Part shown: positions 1-8,749 of the stretch, in pieces | Layout: each line of letters begins with the position of its first letter | How positions within the stretch are numbered: the stretch's first letter is position 1 | Source: Acidimicrobiales bacterium | GTDB lineage: Bacteria; Actinomycetota; Acidimicrobiia; Acidimicrobiales; SKKL01 | Length of the DNA: 64,000 nt | Direction of reading: 5' to 3' | NCBI GenBank assembly: GCA_034521975.1 | Contig: JAXHLR010000005.1 | Coordinates: 460,400 to 524,399 of the forward strand | Position numbers and translations under genes: made by a program | Notes under the pieces: generated by a model | Told to the model about the DNA's origin: nothing | Seen by the model: the letters and a program-made list of their open reading frames with translations, nothing else | Databases searched by the model: none

Positions 1-2958
1 GTCAACGCCGTCCTTCCCCGCCTCGGCGATCCGGCCTTCCTGGTGCTCGCCCACGACGACGTCGCCCCCGCGCCCGGCGCCGTGCGCTCGATGGTCGAGG
101 AAGCCTTCCGATCCAACGCCGCCATCGTGGGGCCCAAAGTGGTCCGCTGGGACGACGACCGGCGCATGCTGTCGGCGGGGGAGGGGTCCGACAAGTTCGG
201 CTTCCCCGTCCCCCTCGTCGAGCGCAACGAGCTCGACCAGGAACAGCACGACGCCGTGCGCGACGTGTTCACCGTTCCCGACGCGTTCACTCTGGTGCGC
301 GCCGATCTGCTGCGGGCGCTCGACGGCTTCGACCCCGACACCAGCTTCTTCGGCGACGACCTCGACCTGTGCTGGCGCGCCCACACCGCCGGGGCCCGGG
401 TCATGGTCGCCCCCAACGCCCGGGTGCGGCACCTCGAGGCGCTCGGCGAGCGGCGCGTCGTCGACGACCGTCGCCGGCTGCAGTTCCGCCACCGTATGCG
501 GGCCATGCTCTCGTCGTACCGGCTCCTGAGCTTGGCGGTGGTGCTTCCCCAGCTGCTGGTGGTCCACGCCGTCGAAGCGGTCTTCGCGCTGGTCACCGGG
601 CGCCCCGGCCAGGCGCGCGACGTCATCACCGCGTGGACCTGGAACCTCCGCCGCCTCGGCTCGCTGCGTCACCGGCGCCGGTCGATCGCCGCGACCCGGC
701 TCGTCCCCGACGGCGAGGTCCGGTCGTTGCAGGTGCGCGGCAGTGCCCGGGTGGCCGCGTTCCTGCGGGGCCAGCTCGCTACCGATCAGGACACCTTCGG
801 ATCGGCCGCCACCCTCGGCAAGCGCCTCATCGAGGGCGTCACCGGCCCCGGCCGCCGAGACGCCGCGCTCGCCTGGCTGCTGGTGGCGGTCATCCTCCTC
901 ATCGGCTCCCGTCACCTGTTGACCAGGCCCATCCCCGCGATCGGCGAGTTCGTGCCACTTCCCGAACAGCTCGGCCCGCTGTGGTCCGAGTGGTTCTCGA
1001 GCTGGCGACGAGGCGGCATCGGCTACGAGGGGTTCGCCCCCGCTGCCAGCCTGGTGGTCACCGTCGCCGGCGGCGTGTTCCTCGGCGCCACGGGTCTGTT
1101 GCGCACGGTGCTCATCCTCGGCATGTATCCCCTCGCGCTCGTCGGTGTCTGGCGCCTGGTCGCTCCCCTCGCCTCCCATCGCGCCAGTGCCGGTGCCCTC
1201 GTCGCCTACGCGGCGGTGCCGCTGGGATACGACGCGCTCGCCACCGGGTCCTGGCGGGGGTTGGTCGCCTACGCGGTCGCGCCCTGGGTGCTGGCGCGGC
1301 TCCTGCGGTCCTCGGGTGCGGCGCCGTTCGGCGCCGCCGATGACGACCCCGGCCGCCGGGTCGGACCCCGCCACGACGTGCCCCCCTTGTGGCGCCAGGC
1401 GGTGGCGTTGGGTCTGGTGGTGGCGCTCGCCGCCCTGCTCGATCCGCTCTTTCTGCTGATGCCGCTCGCCGTGGTGGTGGGCATGGTGCCCGGGTCGTTG
1501 CTGATCGGCACCGTGCGCGGGCTGGGCCGCATGGTGGTGGTGGGCGTCGGTGCCGCGGTCGTGGGTGGGGTCTTGCACGTCCCCTGGCTGTTCGACCTGC
1601 TCAGCCCCGACCCATCGTGGAGCACCCTGACCGCCAGCCGGTCGGCCGAGGTGGCCACCGCGCTGCCGCTCACCCACATCCTGCGCTTCGACACCGGGCC
1701 CATCGGCTCGTCGCTGCTCAACGCCGCGGTGCTGGTCGCGGCCGCGTTCGCCCTGCTGGTCGGGCGGCGGTGGCGGCTGGTCTGGGCGGCCCGGGCGTGG
1801 TCGCTGGCGCTGTCGTGCTGGGCGCTGGTCTGGGTCGCCTCCATGGGATGGGTACCGGGCCCTCTGCCTCCCGTCGATGCCATCCTCGCTCCCGCCGCCG
1901 CGGCAATGGCTCTTTCGGCTGGGCTGGGAGTGTCCGCGTTCGGGTTCGATGTCCGGAGCAGCGTGTTCGGGTGGCGCCAGCTGGCCGGTGTGGTCGCGGT
2001 GGGCGCGCTCGTCCTGGCCCTGCTCCCGGTGGTGGCGGCGTCGGTGGGAGGCCGCTGGATGGTGCCCCGCGGATCGCACCACGAGGCGCTGGCCTTCCTC
2101 GACGACGAGGTCGAGCAGGATCCGTTCCGCGTCGTGTGGTTCGGTGCCCCCGAGGTGCTGCCCCTCGGGTCCTGGCCCATCGACGGCTTGACCTCCTACG
2201 CCACCACGATCTCGGGCACGCCCACCCTGGCCGATCTGTGGCCCGGTCCGCCCGAACCCGCCACCTCACCGTTGCGTGGCTCGCTCGACTTCGTGCTCAC
2301 CCAGCGGACCGACCGCCTGGGACGGCTCCTCGCGCCGATGGGCGTGCGCTACCTCGTCCTGGTCGACCAGGGCGCGCCGGTGCCCTTCGGTGGGGTGTCA
2401 CACCCCAACCCCCAACTGCTCCACGACGTGCTCGCCGAGCAGCTCGACCTCGTCGAGATCGACGTCAACCCCGCACTCACCGTGTACCGAAACGCAGCCT
2501 GGGCGCCGACGGTCTCCGCGCTGGAGGCCGAGACCATCGCCGTCTCCGACGTTCCGGCGATCCCCGACGGCGCTCGCGAGGCCGCGACCCTCGAGCTCGG
2601 TGGCCTCTCCCGGCCCTTCGATCAACTCGGGCGCACCTCCTTCTCCGATCGGGTCACAGGACCGGCACAGGTGCTGGTCGGCTCCACCCCGCGATCGGGC
2701 TGGCGCGCCGATCTCGACGGCACCACGCTCGGGTCCCAGCCCGGGCTCGGGTGGGCGACGACGTTCCCGGTCGAGGACTCGGGCACCGTGTCGGTGACCT
2801 GGACGACACCAGTCGGCCACCGCCTCGTACTGCTCGCTCAGCTGGCGGTGCTCGCCCTGATCACGCTGGTCATGTACCGGACCCGTGCCGAGCGCAGGAT
2901 CGCCCGCCGCCACCGGCGCGCCATCTCCTCGCCGATCGATGAGGCGGCGAGCCGATGA
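1..2958 (+). CDS. GT2 glycosyltransferase with multi-pass membrane C-terminus (5' partial)
   Basis: The reading frame is open at the left edge, so the N-terminus lies outside the window. The visible part starts inside a family 2 glycosyltransferase domain: an acidic metal-site motif (AHDDV), then FGDDLDLCWR, which is the typical acceptor/base region of rhamnosyl- or galactofuranosyl-transferase-like GT2 enzymes. From about residue 180 the protein becomes a long series of hydrophobic helices, with a probable extracytoplasmic portion near the end and a last membrane helix before an Arg-rich tail. It probably transfers a sugar to an envelope polysaccharide or lipid carrier. The stop overlaps the next start by four bases (ATGA), so it is probably cotranscribed with the DUF5719 gene. 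The donor sugar cannot be told from sequence. Confidence 0.75.
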   Translation, partial: VNAVLPRLGDPAFLVLAHDDVAPAPGAVRSMVEEAFRSNAAIVGPKVVRWDDDRRMLSAGEGSDKFGFPVPLVERNELDQEQHDAVRDVFTVPDAFTLVRADLLRALDGFDPDTSFFGDDLDLCWRAHTAGARVMVAPNARVRHLEALGERRVVDDRRRLQFRHRMRAMLSSYRLLSLAVVLPQLLVVHAVEAVFALVTGRPGQARDVITAWTWNLRRLGSLRHRRRSIAATRLVPDGEVRSLQVRGSARVAAFLRGQLATDQDTFGSAATLGKRLIEGVTGPGRRDAALAWLLVAVILLIGSRHLLTRPIPAIGEFVPLPEQLGPLWSEWFSSWRRGGIGYEGFAPAASLVVTVAGGVFLGATGLLRTVLILGMYPLALVGVWRLVAPLASHRASAGALVAYAAVPLGYDALATGSWRGLVAYAVAPWVLARLLRSSGAAPFGAADDDPGRRVGPRHDVPPLWRQAVALGLVVALAALLDPLFLLMPLAVVVGMVPGSLLIGTVRGLGRMVVVGVGAAVVGGVLHVPWLFDLLSPDPSWSTLTASRSAEVATALPLTHILRFDTGPIGSSLLNAAVLVAAAFALLVGRRWRLVWAARAWSLALSCWALVWVASMGWVPGPLPPVDAILAPAAAAMALSAGLGVSAFGFDVRSSVFGWRQLAGVVAVGALVLALLPVVAASVGGRWMVPRGSHHEALAFLDDEVEQDPFRVVWFGAPEVLPLGSWPIDGLTSYATTISGTPTLADLWPGPPEPATSPLRGSLDFVLTQRTDRLGRLLAPMGVRYLVLVDQGAPVPFGGVSHPNPQLLHDVLAEQLDLVEIDVNPALTVYRNAAWAPTVSALEAETIAVSDVPAIPDGAREAATLELGGLSRPFDQLGRTSFSDRVTGPAQVLVGSTPRSGWRADLDGTTLGSQPGLGWATTFPVEDSGTVSVTWTTPVGHRLVLLAQLAVLALITLVMYRTRAERRIARRHRRAISSPIDEAASR

Positions 2959-4475
2959 CCCGCGCCCGTGTCCCGTTCATCGTGGTGGTGGTCGGACTCC
3001 TGGCCGCGGCCCTCGTGGCCGAGCGCGACCGCGACCCCACGTCGTCCGCGCCGGACGACCTCGGTGTGTCCCGGGTCGAGCCGATGGTCGCGTCGGCCGA
3101 CGTGTTGGGGTCGACCTGGTACTGCCCGGCGGGTTCGGCCGGCGAGGAGGGACCGGCCGATCACACCGTCATCATCGCCAATCCCACCGATCGAGACCGT
3201 CGTGCCCGTCTCACCGCCTTCCCGGGCCAGGCCGATCCCGTCGACGCCGAGGTCGAGGTCGAGGCGAACAGCCTCGAGCGGGTGCAGGTCGCCGAACTGG
3301 CGACGGGGCCCGCGGTGGCGGTCATGGTCGAGCTCGACGGCGGTGAGCTGGCGGTCTCCCATGAGCTGGTCGGACCGACCGGAGCCGACAGCGGGCCGTG
3401 CGCGTCCACCTCGTCGGACACCTGGCACTTCGCGTGGGGCGACACCTCCGCCGACGCTCGTTCGCTGTTCGCGCTCTTCAACCCCTATCCCGGCGACGCC
3501 GTGGTCGACTTCCGCTTCCTCACCGTCGACGGGCCGAGGGAGCCCCAGGCGCTCACCGGAGTGGTGGTGCCCGGACGTAGCGTCGTCGTGGTCGACGCCG
3601 GAGCCGAGGTCGCACGTCGCGACCAGGTGTCGGCCACCGCCACCGCCCGTTCCGGTCGGGTGATCATCGAACGTCTCCAGACCTTCGACGACACCGAGGA
3701 GAGGCTCGAAGGCGCCGACCCCCGGAGGGCGGTCACCACCGATCTCGGCGTACCCGAATTGATGCCGCTCTGGGTGTACCCGTCGGTTCGACTCGTCGAG
3801 GGCCTGAACGAGCGGGTGGTGGTGTACAACCCCGGTCCCGCCACGGCCGAGGTCGATGTCGAGGTGCTTCTCAGCGACCGTGAGCTGGGTGGTGTGGAGC
3901 CGTTCGAGCTGACGGTGGCCCCCAACCGCTACGAGGTGGTCGACCTCACCGAACAGCCCCGACTGGTCGACCGGTTCGTCGATGGCGCGATCACCGCGAC
4001 GGTGGTCGTCCGCTCGCTCAACGACGTCGCGGTGGTGGCCGAGCGGGTCACCACCGTCGCCAGCTCGGCGGAAGGCCCCGGGATCACCGCCTCGTCCGGC
4101 TCCGCGCTCGTCGGTCGCCGGTTGCTGCTCATCGACCCGCGGACCCGAGGGACCGACGCGGCGGCGCTCACCTTGATCAACCTCGACCCGGACCGTCTCG
4201 TCTCCGGGTCCATCTCGATCCGTTCCCGCGGCACCCAGCGTCCCCTCGAGGGGTTCGAGGAGTTCGAGATCGGGCCCTCGGGTCGCATGACCATCGACGA
4301 TCTGGTCGATCGGGTCAGCGGGGCCGGCACCTCCATGCTGGTGATCGAGTCGAGCCACCCCCTCGCCGCCGGGATCGCGTCCCGTGTACACGATCCGTTG
4401 GACCGGTTGGCGCAGGTGGCCATCCCCTCCGCCGGCGACGCCGAGCTCCCGCCGGGGATGGACTTCGGGGGCTGA
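2955..4475 (+). CDS. DUF5719-like secreted/anchored protein
   Basis: A 506-residue protein with an uncleaved or cleaved N-terminal hydrophobic segment (about residues 5–21), followed by a wholly extracytoplasmic beta-rich region. The opening of the mature domain (STWYCPAG) and its repeated pattern of 'ANP' and 'YNP' beta-strand turns recall the actinobacterial DUF5719 family, whose function is unknown. The gene overlaps the upstream glycosyltransferase by four bases, an arrangement I associate with actinobacterial envelope loci. That suggests a role alongside cell-surface glycan assembly. The family assignment is from memory of its pattern, not a search. Confidence 0.65.
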   Translation: MTRARVPFIVVVVGLLAAALVAERDRDPTSSAPDDLGVSRVEPMVASADVLGSTWYCPAGSAGEEGPADHTVIIANPTDRDRRARLTAFPGQADPVDAEVEVEANSLERVQVAELATGPAVAVMVELDGGELAVSHELVGPTGADSGPCASTSSDTWHFAWGDTSADARSLFALFNPYPGDAVVDFRFLTVDGPREPQALTGVVVPGRSVVVVDAGAEVARRDQVSATATARSGRVIIERLQTFDDTEERLEGADPRRAVTTDLGVPELMPLWVYPSVRLVEGLNERVVVYNPGPATAEVDVEVLLSDRELGGVEPFELTVAPNRYEVVDLTEQPRLVDRFVDGAITATVVVRSLNDVAVVAERVTTVASSAEGPGITASSGSALVGRRLLLIDPRTRGTDAAALTLINLDPDRLVSGSISIRSRGTQRPLEGFEEFEIGPSGRMTIDDLVDRVSGAGTSMLVIESSHPLAAGIASRVHDPLDRLAQVAIPSAGDAELPPGMDFGG

Positions 4476-4512
4476 GGCCGGGCTCCGGTCTGACTCCTGG
4501 ACGCGGTTCGGG

Positions 4513-4518
4513 CACACT
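4513..4518 (+). promoter_or_regulatory. Possible -10 (CACACT) for a leaderless thioredoxin mRNA
   Basis: A CACACT hexamer ends 7 nt before the ATG at 4526 and there is no Shine–Dalgarno sequence. This matches the spacing seen at many other genes in the window, but the hexamer is a weak -10. Confidence 0.3.
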
Positions 4519-4525
4519 CGATGCC

Positions 4526-5032
4526 ATGGAGCAGTTCTTCATCGCCGCGGTGTTGATCGCGGTCGCCGGGGGTATCGCCTACGCCGTCCAGCGGCGCCAG
4601 CCCGATGCCCCGACCCAACCGCGCACCTACCGGGTGCCCAGCCAGCTCGACCGTGACGACTTCGACCGGCCCGACACGCCGTGGTTGGTCGCGGTCTTCA
4701 CCTCGGCGACGTGCGCGTCGTGCGCGGGCACCTGGCAGAAGGTGCAGGTGCTGGCGAGCGACGAGGTGGTCGTGCAGGAGGTCGAGGTCAGTGCCGACCG
4801 TGAGCTGCACCAGCGCTACCGCATCGACGGGGTGCCGCTCGTGGTGATCGCCGACGCCGGCGGTGTGGTCCGGGCGTCGTTCGTCGGCCCGGCCACCGCC
4901 ACCGACCTGTGGGCCACCGTCGCCGAGCTGCGCGAGCCCGGTTCGGTGCCGGGCGGCTGCGACCACGGTCAGACGCCGCAGGACCCTGGCGGCGCCCAGC
5001 CGACTCCCGATCAGGGACGGGACTCGGCCTGA
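4526..5032 (+). CDS. Membrane-anchored thioredoxin-like protein
   Basis: A 168-residue protein with one N-terminal membrane helix (about residues 3–21) and a thioredoxin fold outside it. The redox motif is CASC (a CxxC preceded by TSAT), and the cis-proline region reads GVPLV. It probably reduces or oxidises disulfides, either facing the periplasmic side or close to the membrane; topology is not certain. The start ATG has no good ribosome site but sits 7 nt after a -10-like hexamer. The 3' end overlaps the convergent ftsH gene by 22 bp, so the two mRNAs must be antisense to each other at their ends. Confidence 0.75.
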   Translation: MEQFFIAAVLIAVAGGIAYAVQRRQPDAPTQPRTYRVPSQLDRDDFDRPDTPWLVAVFTSATCASCAGTWQKVQVLASDEVVVQEVEVSADRELHQRYRIDGVPLVVIADAGGVVRASFVGPATATDLWATVAELREPGSVPGGCDHGQTPQDPGGAQPTPDQGRDSA

Positions 5033-7122
5033 GCGACCTCGTCGGCCACGTCGGTGTCGTCGCCGGCGTCGTCGTCTGCGATGGCGTCCGGGGTGTCGTC
5101 GTCACCGCCACCGTTGGCGCGACTGCGCTCCACCACGTCGCGTGCCTCGGCCGAGCGGCTGGTGCCGTCGTCGGCGATCTCGCCGCGACCGACCTTGATG
5201 AGCCGGATGACCTCGTCGCCGTCGATGGTCTCGTGCTCGATCAACGCCTTGGCCACCAGGTCGAGCCCTGCCCGGTTCTCGCGCAGGATCTCGCGGCACC
5301 GGTTCTCCTGCTCGCGCAGGATGCGTTCGACCTCTTCGTCGATCACCCGGGCGGTGTCGTCGGAGTAGTCGCGGGTGTGCATGAGGTCCTCGCCGAGGAA
5401 GACCTCGCCCTGTGAGCCCCACGCCATGGGGCCGACCCGTTCGCTCATGCCCCATTCGCGCACCATCTTGCGGGCCAGCTCGGTGGAGCCGACCAGATCG
5501 TTGTTGGCGCCGGTGGAGGCGATGCCGTAGACGAGCTCCTCGGCGACCCGGCCACCCATCCGCACCACCAACGACTCCTCGATGTAGTCCTGACGGTAGA
5601 GGTGACGCTCGGCCTCGGGAAGCTGCTGGGTGACCCCCAGCGCCGCCCCGGTGGGGATGATCGACACCTTGTGGACCGGATCGGCGTGGGGAAGCACCGC
5701 GGCGCAGACGGCGTGACCGCCCTCGTGGTAGGAGATCGCCTCCTTCTCCTGGTCGGACAGCGCGAGGGTGTCGCGCTTCTGGCCCATCAGGATGCGGTCG
5801 CGGGCGGCGTCGAAGTGGTCCTTGTGGATGGCGTCCTCGCCGGAGCGCACGGCGAACAACGCCGCCTCGTTGACCAGGTTGGCGAGGTCGGCGCCGCTCA
5901 TGCCCGGCGTGCCTCGGGCGATGACCTCGAGGTCGACGTCGGGGCCCATCCGCTTGTGTCGGACGTGGACCCCGAGGATGGCGATGCGGTCCTCGAGGCT
6001 CGGCAGCGGAACGACCACCTGCCGGTCGAACCGGCCGGGGCGCAGCAAGGCGGGGTCGAGGATGTCGGGCCGGTTCGTGGCGGCCATCATGACGATGCCC
6101 TCGGAGGGCTCGAAGCCGTCCATCTCGGCCAGCATCTGGTTGAGCGTCTGCTCCCGCTCGTCGTGGCCACCGCCGAGGCCGGCGCCGCGCTTGCGTCCGA
6201 TGGAGTCGAGCTCGTCGATGAAGATGATCGCCCGCCCCATCTTGCGTGCCGAGTCGAACAGGTCGCGCACCCGGCTGGCGCCGACACCGACGAACATCTC
6301 CATGAAGTCCGAACCGGTGACCGACAGGAACGGAACCCCGGCCTCGCCGGCGACGGCCCGGGCGATGAGGGTCTTGCCGGTTCCGGGGGGACCGACGAGG
6401 AGGATGCCCTTGGGGATGCGGGCGCCGATCTCGCCGAACTTCTGGGGGGTCTTCAAGAAGTCGATGACCTCGGTGACCTCCTGCTTGACGCCCTCGTAGC
6501 CGGCGACGTCGGCGAACTTGGTGCCCGGCCGCTCGGTGTCGTAGGTCTTGGCCTTCGAACGGCCGACCGACATCACCCCACCCATTTGGCCCTGGGCCCG
6601 GCGCAGCATCCAGACCCAGAACAACACGATGAGCCCGAAGAAGAACACATAGGGCAGGAACTGCCACAGCGGGTTCGGTTCGGGGGTGTCGAAGTTGAGC
6701 TCGGTGTTGGCCTGGATGAGCTCGCGGTCCTCGTCCGACAGCGGCATGGGGCCGGTGCTGCGGAACTCGCCGCGCTCCTCGTCCACGTATTCGCCGGTGA
6801 TGTCGCCGTTGTTGTTGTTGTACTCGACGGTGGCGATCTCGCCGTCTTCGACCTGCTCACGGAACTCGTGGAACTCGATGTGCTCGGAGTCGTCGCTGGG
6901 AGCGAGCATCGGGAAGACCAGCACCGCCACCAGCGCGCCGATGAGGACCCAGATGGTCCAGCGCGGCATGCGGCTCTGACTCTTTCCCTGGCTGTCGGAG
7001 GACTGGTTGCTGTTCGACCAGCGGCCCCATCCCCCCTTGCCTCCCTGGCGCCCGCCGGGGGTCGGGCGGCGCGGTGGTGGAGGTGGCGGCGGTGGCGGCG
7101 GCGCCTGGGGGCTCGGGCTCAT
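5011..7122 (-). CDS. ftsH: ATP-dependent zinc metalloprotease FtsH
   Basis: A membrane-bound AAA+ protease that extracts and degrades membrane and cytosolic proteins. Visible in 703 residues: a Pro-rich cytoplasmic leader (run of prolines at 8–17), TM1 at about 55–73, an extracytoplasmic domain, TM2 at about 152–173, Walker A GPPGTGKT (244–251), Walker B IIFIDE (299–304), the second region of homology ending in RPGRFDRQ, and the zinc site HEGGH (466–470). Length and order are normal for the family, although the poly-proline leader and the NNNN tract are extra. The C-terminal tail is acidic and disordered. It is convergent with the thioredoxin gene. In Actinobacteria FtsH is usually a single essential gene. 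Confidence 0.97.
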   Translation of the reverse strand: MSPSPQAPPPPPPPPPPRRPTPGGRQGGKGGWGRWSNSNQSSDSQGKSQSRMPRWTIWVLIGALVAVLVFPMLAPSDDSEHIEFHEFREQVEDGEIATVEYNNNNGDITGEYVDEERGEFRSTGPMPLSDEDRELIQANTELNFDTPEPNPLWQFLPYVFFFGLIVLFWVWMLRRAQGQMGGVMSVGRSKAKTYDTERPGTKFADVAGYEGVKQEVTEVIDFLKTPQKFGEIGARIPKGILLVGPPGTGKTLIARAVAGEAGVPFLSVTGSDFMEMFVGVGASRVRDLFDSARKMGRAIIFIDELDSIGRKRGAGLGGGHDEREQTLNQMLAEMDGFEPSEGIVMMAATNRPDILDPALLRPGRFDRQVVVPLPSLEDRIAILGVHVRHKRMGPDVDLEVIARGTPGMSGADLANLVNEAALFAVRSGEDAIHKDHFDAARDRILMGQKRDTLALSDQEKEAISYHEGGHAVCAAVLPHADPVHKVSIIPTGAALGVTQQLPEAERHLYRQDYIEESLVVRMGGRVAEELVYGIASTGANNDLVGSTELARKMVREWGMSERVGPMAWGSQGEVFLGEDLMHTRDYSDDTARVIDEEVERILREQENRCREILRENRAGLDLVAKALIEHETIDGDEVIRLIKVGRGEIADDGTSRSAEARDVVERSRANGGGDDDTPDAIADDDAGDDTDVADEVAQAESRP

Positions 7123-7210
7123 GCACTCATGTTAGGAGGTCAATCCGTCGATCCGGGGTCCGCGACTGGAACGGTGTCGTGACATCCCACCCCGACCGTG
7201 CCGGTCGGGC

Positions 7211-7216
7211 TAGGTT
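7211..7216 (+). promoter_or_regulatory. -10-like TAGGTT, leaderless start of the DUF3499 gene
   Basis: TAGGTT ends 7 nt before the ATG at 7224, so transcription would begin at or next to the start codon. No Shine–Dalgarno sequence is present. Confidence 0.45.
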
Positions 7217-7223
7217 CCGCACC

Positions 7224-7457
7224 ATGTTTCGCTCGTGTGCCCGACCCACGTGCGCCGCGCCCGCTGCGGCAACCCTCGCCTACGACTACACCGGACAAGC
7301 CGTGTGGGTCGATCCGCTGGCCCCCGAGCCGCACCCGATGACCCACGACCTCTGTGGCCGTCACGCCGATGCGCTGTCGGTGCCGCGGGGCTGGATGCTC
7401 CACGATCGGCGCGCCGACGCGATCGTGGTGCGGGTGCCGGTGGCCAGGGCGAGCTGA
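7224..7457 (+). CDS. DUF3499 family small protein
   Basis: A 77-residue protein opening with MFRSCARPTC and containing a later DLCGRHAD motif, so it has three cysteines plus a histidine that could bind one metal ion. This is the signature of the actinobacterial DUF3499 family (Rv3258c in M. tuberculosis), which sits beside manB there as it does, slightly further away, here. Function is unknown. The internal ATG at 7224 is chosen over longer frames because the conserved N-terminus begins there and a TAGGTT -10 lies 7 nt upstream. The C-terminus is short and lacks other domains. Confidence 0.8.
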   Translation: MFRSCARPTCAAPAAATLAYDYTGQAVWVDPLAPEPHPMTHDLCGRHADALSVPRGWMLHDRRADAIVVRVPVARAS

Positions 7458-7486
7458 CCGCGCGCTCGATTCGCCGCAGCGGCGCC

Positions 7487-7492
7487 TAGCCT
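7487..7492 (+). promoter_or_regulatory. -10-like TAGCCT before the CPBP protease gene
   Basis: TAGCCT ends 6 nt before the GTG at 7499. There is no ribosome site, so this is a candidate leaderless start. Confidence 0.4.
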
Positions 7493-7498
7493 GGCCCA

Positions 7499-8395
7499 GT
7501 GGGCCAGCACCCTCCACCTCCGCCACCTCCGCCGCCACCACCTCCACCGTCGCGGTCGTCGTCGCCGCCACCACCGTCGCCCGACCAGTTGCCGCCGCCT
7601 CCGGCGGGGGATCAGCACCGTCCGCCGCCCGATGGCTCGTCGACCCGTGGCTGGTTCGCCCCGCTGGGCCACGACCGCCACGAACTGGTGACCCGCCCGG
7701 TCCGGTGGGGGATCGGCGATGCCCTGCTGGGGCTCCTGATCGCCCAGATCGCCACCATCGCCGGCGGGGCCGTTGTGCTCATCTCCCTCGGCTACGTCCG
7801 CGACGGCGAGCTCCAGCTCGACGAGGTCTCGCTCGGGTTGCTCACCGTGCTGCAGGCGTTCCTCTGGCTGGGATATGGCGGCTGGACGCTGCTGGTCTCG
7901 AGGACCAAGGGCAACGGCGTCGTCGCCGACTACGGGTGGAGGTTCCGGCTCCCCGACCTCTACCAGGGCCTGCTCGTGGGTGTCGGCACCCAACTCCTCG
8001 CGGTGCCGGCCATCTACTTGTTCCTCTTCCTCTTCATCGGCGAGCAGGACGTCTCCGAAGCGGCCAGGGGACTGACCGACATGGCGACCTCACCGCTCGA
8101 TGTCGTGCTCCTCGTGCTGATCGTCGCGGTGGGCGCCCCGGTCGTCGAAGAGCTGTTCTTCCGTGGGCTGCTGCTGCGCAGCGTCCAGCGACGGTTCGGC
8201 GACTGGCCGGCGCTCATCGTCTCCACCGTGGTGTTCGCCGGGGTGCACTTCCAGCTCCTGCAGTTCCCGGCCCTGGCCATGTTCGGGCTGCTCGCCGGAT
8301 GGCTCACGCTGCGGTCAGGCCGGCTCGGCCCGGCGATCTGGGCGCATGTGGGGTTCAACGCCACCACCGTCGCGATCCTGCTGATCACGTCCTGA
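7499..8395 (+). CDS. CPBP-family intramembrane metalloprotease
   Basis: A 298-residue polytopic membrane protein of the CAAX-prenyl-protease/bacteriocin-processing (ABI) family. After a cytoplasmic leader made almost only of proline (residues 5–17) and a Pro/Ser/Asp linker there are several hydrophobic helices. The diagnostic first motif EELFFRG (preceded by GAPVV) and the second motif FAGVHF carry the glutamates, arginine and histidine expected at the zinc site. A third motif (WAHVGFNAT) is near the C-terminus. The family cleaves membrane substrates, mostly unknown in actinobacteria. The GTG start is chosen by the -10 hexamer 6 nt upstream. The proline run resembles that of the nearby ftsH product. 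Confidence 0.87.
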   Translation: MGQHPPPPPPPPPPPPPSRSSSPPPPSPDQLPPPPAGDQHRPPPDGSSTRGWFAPLGHDRHELVTRPVRWGIGDALLGLLIAQIATIAGGAVVLISLGYVRDGELQLDEVSLGLLTVLQAFLWLGYGGWTLLVSRTKGNGVVADYGWRFRLPDLYQGLLVGVGTQLLAVPAIYLFLFLFIGEQDVSEAARGLTDMATSPLDVVLLVLIVAVGAPVVEELFFRGLLLRSVQRRFGDWPALIVSTVVFAGVHFQLLQFPALAMFGLLAGWLTLRSGRLGPAIWAHVGFNATTVAILLITS

Positions 8396-8492
8396 ACGCC
8401 ATAGGCTGCAGGGAGCACGCGAAGCGCGGCTTCGGGTGCGAGCGTCGTCGCTCGGGCGAGCGCGACGGGGCGATGCGATGGAGGAGACCAAC

Positions 8493-8693
8493 ATGTCCAC
8501 CCGCTGTGCCCGTTGCGGCGGGCCGATCATCGAGATCGACCTGTCCAGCGACGGCACCGACCTCACGATGCGCTCCTGCTCGACCTGCGACACCCGCGAG
8601 TGGGCCAACGACGGTGAACCCGTGGCCCTCGACGAGGCCCTGGGCGAGCTGTCCGCGACCAGCGCCGAACGCCGTCATCGCCGTTCGCGCTGA
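8493..8693 (+). CDS. Small zinc-ribbon protein, function unknown
   Basis: A 66-residue protein with two CxxC pairs, RCARCGG near the N-terminus and SCSTCDTR about 25 residues later, which would fold as a zinc ribbon. The rest is a short acidic helix and a basic tail. The ATG at 8493 is preceded at good distance by GGAGGAG, one of the clearest ribosome sites in the region, so the longer upstream frame is not used. It probably belongs to a small uncharacterised actinobacterial family. No partner can be named. Confidence 0.7.
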   Translation: MSTRCARCGGPIIEIDLSSDGTDLTMRSCSTCDTREWANDGEPVALDEALGELSATSAERRHRRSR

Positions 8694-8749
8694 CCGGCCG
8701 CGAGCACCGACTCCCGCCCGGTGGTTCCAGGTGCCACGATGTGCGGCGC

